Assembly: GCA_016202395.1 (NCBI GenBank) | Contig: JACQOV010000038.1 | Location: forward strand, 1-45,600 | Source of the DNA: Deltaproteobacteria bacterium | Lineage (GTDB): Bacteria > JACQOV01 | DNA length: 45,600 bases | Reading direction: 5' to 3' | Part shown: positions 38,576-45,600 of the stretch, piece after piece | How positions within the stretch are numbered: position 1 is the stretch's first letter | Layout: the number at the start of each line of letters is the position of its first letter | Position numbers and translations under genes: made by a program | Notes under the pieces: generated by a model | Databases searched by the model: none | Seen by the model: the letters and a program-made list of their open reading frames with translations, nothing else | Told to the model about the DNA's origin: nothing

Positions 38576-40120
38576 CTACTCCCACTCGATGGTGCTGGGG
38601 GGTTTGGAGCTGATATCGTAGACGACACGGTTGATGCCGGAAACTTCATTGATTACGCGGTTCGAAATTTTACCTAAAAGATCGGCGGGGAGCCGAGCCC
38701 AATCGGCGGTCATCCCATCTTGGCTCTCAACAGCTCGCACCGCAAGAACATTTTCGTAAGTCCGTTCGTCCCCCATCACTCCGACACTTTTGACAGGGAG
38801 AAGAACCGCAAAGGCCTGCCAGAGGGAGTGGTACAAACCGCTATTTTGGATCTCCTCCTCCACAATAGCATTGGCCTTCTTTAAAAGCTCTAAGCGCTCT
38901 TCGGTCACCTCTCCCAAGATCCGAACCGCAAGCCCGGGCCCAGGGAAGGGATGTCGTTTTAAGATCTCGTCGGGGACTCCTAACTCTTTCCCTAAAAGTC
39001 GAACCTCGTCTTTGAAAAGCTCTCGAAGAGGCTCTAAAAGTTTTAGACGCATTTTTTTGGGAAGCCCTCCCACATTGTGATGGGTTTTAATCGTGGCGGA
39101 AGGACCTCGATGAGAGAAGCTCTCAATAACATCGGGATAAAGAGTCCCCTGAGCTAAAAATGAAACGCCGGAAATGCTTTTAGCTTCTTCCTCAAAAATA
39201 AAAATGAATTCATTCCCGATCATTTTTCTTTTTTGCTCAGGATCCGTGATGCCTCGAAGTTTATCTAAAAACCGCTTCTCCGCTCGAATCGTCTTCAGAT
39301 GGAGCCCCATCCGCTTGAACGCCTTCTCTACTTTCTCCCTTTCATTCATCCGCAGGAGACCGTTATCGACAAAAATGCAGGTGAGCTGTTTTCCAATGGC
39401 GCGATGGATAAGAGCGGCCACAACGGAGGAATCCACCCCCCCACTCAAAGCGCAAACAACCCCTTGATCGCCTGCTTTTTCACGGATTTCCTCAATCGAT
39501 TGCTCTAAAAATGACCGCATCGTCCAATTCGGCGCACAACCGCAGATCCGAAGAATAAAATTCTCTAAAATTTGACGCCCCATGGGAGTGTGAACCACCT
39601 CGGGGTGAAACTGAACTCCATAGAGATGCCGCTCTGAATCGGACATCGCTGCAACAGGGGAATTTCCCGTGCGGGCAATGGCTTTAAATCCCGGGGGCAT
39701 CTTTTGAATGCGATCGCCATGGCTCATCCAGACGGTCATATGTCCATTGTGATTCACCCCTTGAAAAAGGGGGGTCGGTTCTAAAACCTCTACCTCCGCT
39801 CGACCAAACTCTCGTCGATCGGATAGTTCCACTTGTCCTCCGAGCTGGTGAGTCATGAGTTGCATGCCGTAGCAAATCCCCAAAACAGGGACAGAACCTT
39901 TGAGAATGTTTAGATCGCAACGAGGAGAGTTCTTGGAATGAACGCTGGAAGGGCTTCCCGAAAAGATAAAACCTTTAGGTGGAGAGGCCCCTATTTTAGA
40001 AGTGATCGATTGACAGGGAACAATCTCGCAATAAACACGGCTTTCCCGCACACGCCGCGCAATGAGTTGCGTGTACTGCGAGCCAAAATCAACAACAACA
40101 ATTCTTTCTTTCGGAATCAT
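38576..40120 (-). CDS. guaA: GMP synthase (glutamine-hydrolysing)
   Basis: [59 protein letters not shown]. Confidence 0.97.
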   Translation of the reverse strand: MIPKERIVVVDFGSQYTQLIARRVRESRVYCEIVPCQSITSKIGASPPKGFIFSGSPSSVHSKNSPRCDLNILKGSVPVLGICYGMQLMTHQLGGQVELSDRREFGRAEVEVLEPTPLFQGVNHNGHMTVWMSHGDRIQKMPPGFKAIARTGNSPVAAMSDSERHLYGVQFHPEVVHTPMGRQILENFILRICGCAPNWTMRSFLEQSIEEIREKAGDQGVVCALSGGVDSSVVAALIHRAIGKQLTCIFVDNGLLRMNEREKVEKAFKRMGLHLKTIRAEKRFLDKLRGITDPEQKRKMIGNEFIFIFEEEAKSISGVSFLAQGTLYPDVIESFSHRGPSATIKTHHNVGGLPKKMRLKLLEPLRELFKDEVRLLGKELGVPDEILKRHPFPGPGLAVRILGEVTEERLELLKKANAIVEEEIQNSGLYHSLWQAFAVLLPVKSVGVMGDERTYENVLAVRAVESQDGMTADWARLPADLLGKISNRVINEVSGINRVVYDISSKPPSTIEWE

Positions 40121-41584
<1,464 letters not shown>

Positions 41585-41598
41585 TCAAGCTTCCTTTC

Positions 41599-41626
41599 TG
41601 TATAAGGTCTAAATAAATCCCTTCAA
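41599..41626 (-). promoter_or_regulatory. Putative promoter upstream of guaB
   Basis: - strand TTGAAG (41621-41626), 16 bp, TATACA (41599-41604). Confidence 0.45.
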
Positions 41627-41685
41627 GTTTAAGTTACTAAATGTACAGGGTTTTCCAATTTTTTGCAATAAACACCTGAACTCTT

Positions 41686-42210
41686 TCAACGATACCAGCG
41701 GGCGTATTCAGCATAGTTGGCAGCGGAGTTTTGGATCCACGTTTTTTCGTCAGCAGTGATATCTCTCTTAATCTTGGCAGGAGATCCTAAAACTAATTTG
41801 CCGGAAGGGATTTTTGTGCCTGGCGTAAGGAGAGAGCCGGCAGCAATAATGCATTCATCGCCGATCTCGACTCCATCCATCAAGATAGCGCCAATCCCAA
41901 TGAGACAACGATTTCCAATCTTGCAACCATGGAGCACCACTCGATGCCCGACCGTTACCTCATCACCGACGAGAGTGCCTTGACCCGTCTGTTTCTGCTC
42001 TGGAATAGAACGCGTCACATGAACAACGCAATGATCTTGAATATTGGTGCGAGAACCGATTTTGATGGAGTGGACATCCCCCCGAATGACGGTCTGAAAC
42101 CACACACTCGACTCCGCTCCAATCACCACATCCCCAATCACCTCCGCGCTGGGCGCAACGAAAGATTTGGGATCGACTCTCGGAGTTCTATTTTGGACGG
42201 AGCGAATCAA
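41686..42210 (-). CDS. Gamma-carbonic anhydrase family protein (likely TTG start at 42210; ORF opens at 42309)
   Basis: SVWFQTVIRGDVHSIKIGSRTNIQDHCVVHV, GHRVVLHGCKIGNRCLIGIGAILMDG. Confidence 0.88.
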   Translation of the reverse strand: MIRSVQNRTPRVDPKSFVAPSAEVIGDVVIGAESSVWFQTVIRGDVHSIKIGSRTNIQDHCVVHVTRSIPEQKQTGQGTLVGDEVTVGHRVVLHGCKIGNRCLIGIGAILMDGVEIGDECIIAAGSLLTPGTKIPSGKLVLGSPAKIKRDITADEKTWIQNSAANYAEYARWYR

Positions 42211-44864
42211 TGCCGCCTCCTCTGTAGCACTGCGTGAGCGGCGGCCAGACGTGCAATGGGAACGCGATAGGGGGAACAACTCACGTAATCGAGCCCCATG
42301 CGATGACAAAACTCAACGGTGGCGGGATCGCCTCCATGCTCTCCACAGATTCCAATCTTGAGATTCCGCTTCTTCCCTCTCCCTTTCCGAACAGCCATCT
42401 CGATCAACTGCCCCACTCCCGAAATATCTAATGTTGCAAAAGGATCTTTCTCCAAAAGATGGTTTTTTTGATAGTGCTTGATCACCGCAACGGTGTCGTC
42501 CCGAGAGAAGGCAAACGTCATCTGTGTGAGGTCATTGGTTCCAAAGGAAAAGAACTCTGCAATCTCCGCAATCTGATCGGCGACAAGAGCGGCGCGTGGG
42601 ACCTCAATCATCGTTCCCACTTTGTAGAGAATTTTTGTTTTATAGCGGGTTTGAACCTCTTTCGCGATTTCATCGATAATCTGTTTTTGCGAAGCGAGCT
42701 CTCCAGGCAATCCGACAAGGGGGATCATAATTTCCGGATGGACTTTTTTCTTTTTTCTCGCTAACTCACAAGCCGCCTCAAAGATCGCTTGCGCTTGCAT
42801 GCGGGAGATCTCCGGAAAAAGGATCCCTAGACGACAACCTCGAAGCCCCAACATCGGATTGAACTCATGAAGCTCTTCCACACGCGCGAGTAGACGCTCT
42901 TTTTCCTGAATTTCTGAAGCGGGAGCTCCACGATGCTTCATCTCTGAAATCTCTACCATCAAAGGCCCTCGTTTAGGTAAAAATTCATGCAAAGGGGGAT
43001 CCAAGAGGCGAATCGTCACGGGACATCCTTCCATCGCTAAAAAGATCCCTTTAAAATCCTCTCGCTGCATCGGAAGTAATTCTGTAAGATGTTTTTCTCT
43101 TTCCGAACGATCTTTGGCAAGAATCATCTTTTGCATGATAGGGAGACGCTCCTCGGCGAAGAACATGTGTTCGGTGCGACAGAGTCCAATCCCTTCCGCG
43201 CCAAAGTCTCGAGCCAAAGCGGCATCATGCGGAGTGTCGGCGTTGGTTCGAATCCCGAGTCGGCGAACCTGATCGACCCACGCCATGATCGTTTTTAAAT
43301 CCCCCACCACTTGAGGAGAGATTAAAGGGAGCCTCCCTTCCATCACCTCCCCTGTTCCTCCATCCAGGGTTAAAACATCTCCTTCTCTAAATTGTTTGCC
43401 ACTCACTTGCACAATCCCCTTTTCTTCTTCCACATGGAGGGCCTCACAACCGACCACACAAGGTTTCCCCATCTGGCGAGCTACAACCGCGGCATGAGAA
43501 GTGGCTCCCCCTCGAGCGGTAAGAACCCCTTGAGCGGCATTCATCCCATGAATGTCATCGGGATTAGTTTCGCGTCGAACCAAAAGAACTTTTTCCCCCT
43601 TCTCCGCTAAATCCACCGCTCGATCGGCGTCAAAAATAATCTTTCCCACCGCAGCCCCTGGAGAGGCGGGATAGCCTTTGGCAATCACAGAGCGTTTCGC
43701 GGAAGGATCAATCACGGGATGCAGAAATTGATCCATCTGTTGCGGAGAAAGTCGAAGAATCGCCTCATTTTTTGCAATTAGCCGCTCTTTCACCATATCC
43801 ACTGCAATCTTCACCGTTGCCCGCGCGGTCCGTTTTCCCACACGCGTTTGAAGCATGTAGAGCTTCCCCTCTTCGATGGTAAACTCAAAATCCTGAACAT
43901 CCTTGTAATGTTTTTCTAAACGATCGGTGATCCTTCGAAGCTCCCGGTAGATCTCAGGCCTCTCTTGAGCAAGCTCACGGATCGGTTTCGGAGTGCGAAT
44001 TCCAGCGACTACATCCTCCCCTTGAGCATTAGCAAGGTACTCTCCATAAAATTCTCTTTCACCCGTGGCGGGATTCCGAGTGAATCCCACTCCCGTTGCT
44101 GAGTTCGAACCCCTATTGCCAAAAACCATCATTTGGACATTGACAGCGGTCCCAATATTTTCAGGGATGTCATTCTGCTTTCGATAAAATTGGGCTCGAG
44201 GATTATTCCAAGATAAAAACACGGCTTGAATGGCAAGCCGAAGCTGATCGTAAGGATCTTGAGGGAATGGCTCTCCCTTGGTTTTTTGGACGATCTGTTT
44301 GAAATCATCAACGAGTCTGGAAAGAAAATCGGCATCCATCTCGAGATCCTGTTGGATCCCTTTCTCCCTCTTTTTTTCCTGAAGGGCTGATTCAAAAACC
44401 TCTTTTCCCATCTCCAACACCACATTCCCAAACATGGCGATAAAACGACGGTAGCAATCGTAGGCGAATCGCGGATTATTCGTTACGCGAGCCAGCCCCT
44501 CTACCGTTTCGTCATTGAGACCTAAATTTAATATCGTATCCATCATCCCCGGCATTGAGAATTTGGAGCCCGATCGAACGGAAAGGAGCAGAGGATTCTC
44601 AAGATCCCCAAGTCGTTTGCCTGCAGTCGCTTCAAGTTTGTCCAGGTTTCGATCGATCTCTGCGGAGATTGTTTTGGGGAGGTGACGATGCTTTTCGTAG
44701 AAGATCTTGCAGACTTCGGTCGTAATCGTAAAACCAGACGGAACAGGGGCTCTCAGTCGACTCATCTCGGCCAGCCCCGCCCCTTTGCCACCGAGGAGGT
44801 CTTTCATCTTTCCATGGCCGTCGGCCTTCCCATTCCCAAAAAAATAAATGTGTTTTTTAATCAT
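42207..44864 (-). CDS. ppdK: Pyruvate, phosphate dikinase
   Basis: GGKGAGLAEMSRL, GGATSHAAVVARQMGKPCVVGCE, GTNDLTQMTFAFSRDD, GICGEHGGDP. Confidence 0.97.
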   Translation of the reverse strand: MIKKHIYFFGNGKADGHGKMKDLLGGKGAGLAEMSRLRAPVPSGFTITTEVCKIFYEKHRHLPKTISAEIDRNLDKLEATAGKRLGDLENPLLLSVRSGSKFSMPGMMDTILNLGLNDETVEGLARVTNNPRFAYDCYRRFIAMFGNVVLEMGKEVFESALQEKKREKGIQQDLEMDADFLSRLVDDFKQIVQKTKGEPFPQDPYDQLRLAIQAVFLSWNNPRAQFYRKQNDIPENIGTAVNVQMMVFGNRGSNSATGVGFTRNPATGEREFYGEYLANAQGEDVVAGIRTPKPIRELAQERPEIYRELRRITDRLEKHYKDVQDFEFTIEEGKLYMLQTRVGKRTARATVKIAVDMVKERLIAKNEAILRLSPQQMDQFLHPVIDPSAKRSVIAKGYPASPGAAVGKIIFDADRAVDLAEKGEKVLLVRRETNPDDIHGMNAAQGVLTARGGATSHAAVVARQMGKPCVVGCEALHVEEEKGIVQVSGKQFREGDVLTLDGGTGEVMEGRLPLISPQVVGDLKTIMAWVDQVRRLGIRTNADTPHDAALARDFGAEGIGLCRTEHMFFAEERLPIMQKMILAKDRSEREKHLTELLPMQREDFKGIFLAMEGCPVTIRLLDPPLHEFLPKRGPLMVEISEMKHRGAPASEIQEKERLLARVEELHEFNPMLGLRGCRLGILFPEISRMQAQAIFEAACELARKKKKVHPEIMIPLVGLPGELASQKQIIDEIAKEVQTRYKTKILYKVGTMIEVPRAALVADQIAEIAEFFSFGTNDLTQMTFAFSRDDTVAVIKHYQKNHLLEKDPFATLDISGVGQLIEMAVRKGRGKKRNLKIGICGEHGGDPATVEFCHRMGLDYVSCSPYRVPIARLAAAHAVLQRRRH

Positions 44865-45600
44865 ATCGAAAATTTATGATCAAAGTAATCTAACAATTTG
44901 CCCATGTTAATACGATCCTGTTGCATCGTATCGCGGTCTCGGATCGTCACCGCTTGATCCTCCAAACTCTGAACATCCACCGTAATGCAGTAAGGAGTCC
45001 CCACCTCATCTTGCCGCCGATAGAGCCGCCCAATCGAGGCCGTGTCGTCGTAAGAAGTAAGATAGCGCTTTTGCAAATCGTTCTTAATTTTCTTGGCCAT
45101 CTCTACAATCTCAGGACGATTTCGAAGCAAAGGGAGAATCGCGATCTGGATAGGAGCCAGCTCCTTGTGAAGTTTCAAAACCACCCGTTTTTCTTTACGA
45201 ACCGTCTCCTCATGGTAAGCATCCACCAAAAAAGCCAAAGTGGAACGGTCGGCCCCCGCTGAGGGCTCAATCACGTAAGGAACGGTATGTTCTTTTTTCT
45301 CTTCATCATAATAGGCCAGCGTTTTCCCACTGAATTCAGAGTGTCGTTTTAGATCGTAATCCGCTCGATTCGCAATCCCCTCGAGCTCGGACCACCCCAT
45401 GGGAAAAAGATATTCGATATCCACGCAACGCTTCGCGTAGTGAGCGAGCTCGTCTTTGGCATGTTCTCGCAGACGGATGTTCTCTTTTCGGATGCCATAT
45501 TTTTGATACCACGCAAAACGGGAATCGATCCATTTCTGGTGCCACTCTTCGTCAGTCCCTGGCGCCACGAAATATTCAATCTCCATCTGCTCAAACTCAC
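44861..45600 (-). CDS. glyS: Glycyl-tRNA synthetase, class II single-chain type; 5' part beyond the window
   Basis: EFEQMEIEYFVAPG, LREHAKDELAHYAKRCVDIEYLFPMGWSELEGIANRADYDL, PYVIEPSAGADRSTLAFL; frame open to the edge. Confidence 0.93.
   Translation of the reverse strand, partial: EFEQMEIEYFVAPGTDEEWHQKWIDSRFAWYQKYGIRKENIRLREHAKDELAHYAKRCVDIEYLFPMGWSELEGIANRADYDLKRHSEFSGKTLAYYDEEKKEHTVPYVIEPSAGADRSTLAFLVDAYHEETVRKEKRVVLKLHKELAPIQIAILPLLRNRPEIVEMAKKIKNDLQKRYLTSYDDTASIGRLYRRQDEVGTPYCITVDVQSLEDQAVTIRDRDTMQQDRINMGKLLDYFDHKFSI

Overview
A 45.6 kb bacterial chromosomal window made up mostly of densely packed housekeeping genes. Left arm (+ strand): cysE, cysteine desulfurase, mnmA, rnc, era, der, a TPR protein, a BamB/PQQ-like lipoprotein and a large GH94/GH36-like protein. 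Right part (mostly - strand): endonuclease III-like, ABC-2 transporter, HhH protein, cimA, lysC, tsaE, nnr, pdxJ, glmM, cdaR, cdaA, folP, ftsH, pgsA, an envelope lipoprotein cluster (PEGA, two CsgG-like, GNA1162-like, FlgT-like, two LPP20-like), hflX, dnaE, a PIN toxin-antitoxin pair, guaA, guaB, gamma-carbonic anhydrase, ppdK and a partial glyS. The strongest non-routine signals are: (1) a full-length 414-aa intein with LAGLIDADG motifs and an extra helix-turn-helix-like segment, inserted inside the AAA+ core of FtsH; (2) a ~0.77 kb vapBC-like cassette lying between the real 3' end of guaA and a second diverged copy of that 3' end, i.e. an apparent integrase-less miniature guaA island; (3) twin ACAC-N7-GTGT palindromes on a consensus promoter that appears to make the antitoxin mRNA leaderless; (4) a compact envelope cluster combining CsgG-like, FlgT-like, LPP20-like and GNA1162-like proteins without curli partners; (5) dispersed palindromic repeats that have altered gene ends (rnc tail, era/der/bamB starts, LPP20 signal peptide, dnaE tail), plus a 177-bp MITE-like element at the left edge. 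All family calls are from reading sequence motifs; no database search was run.
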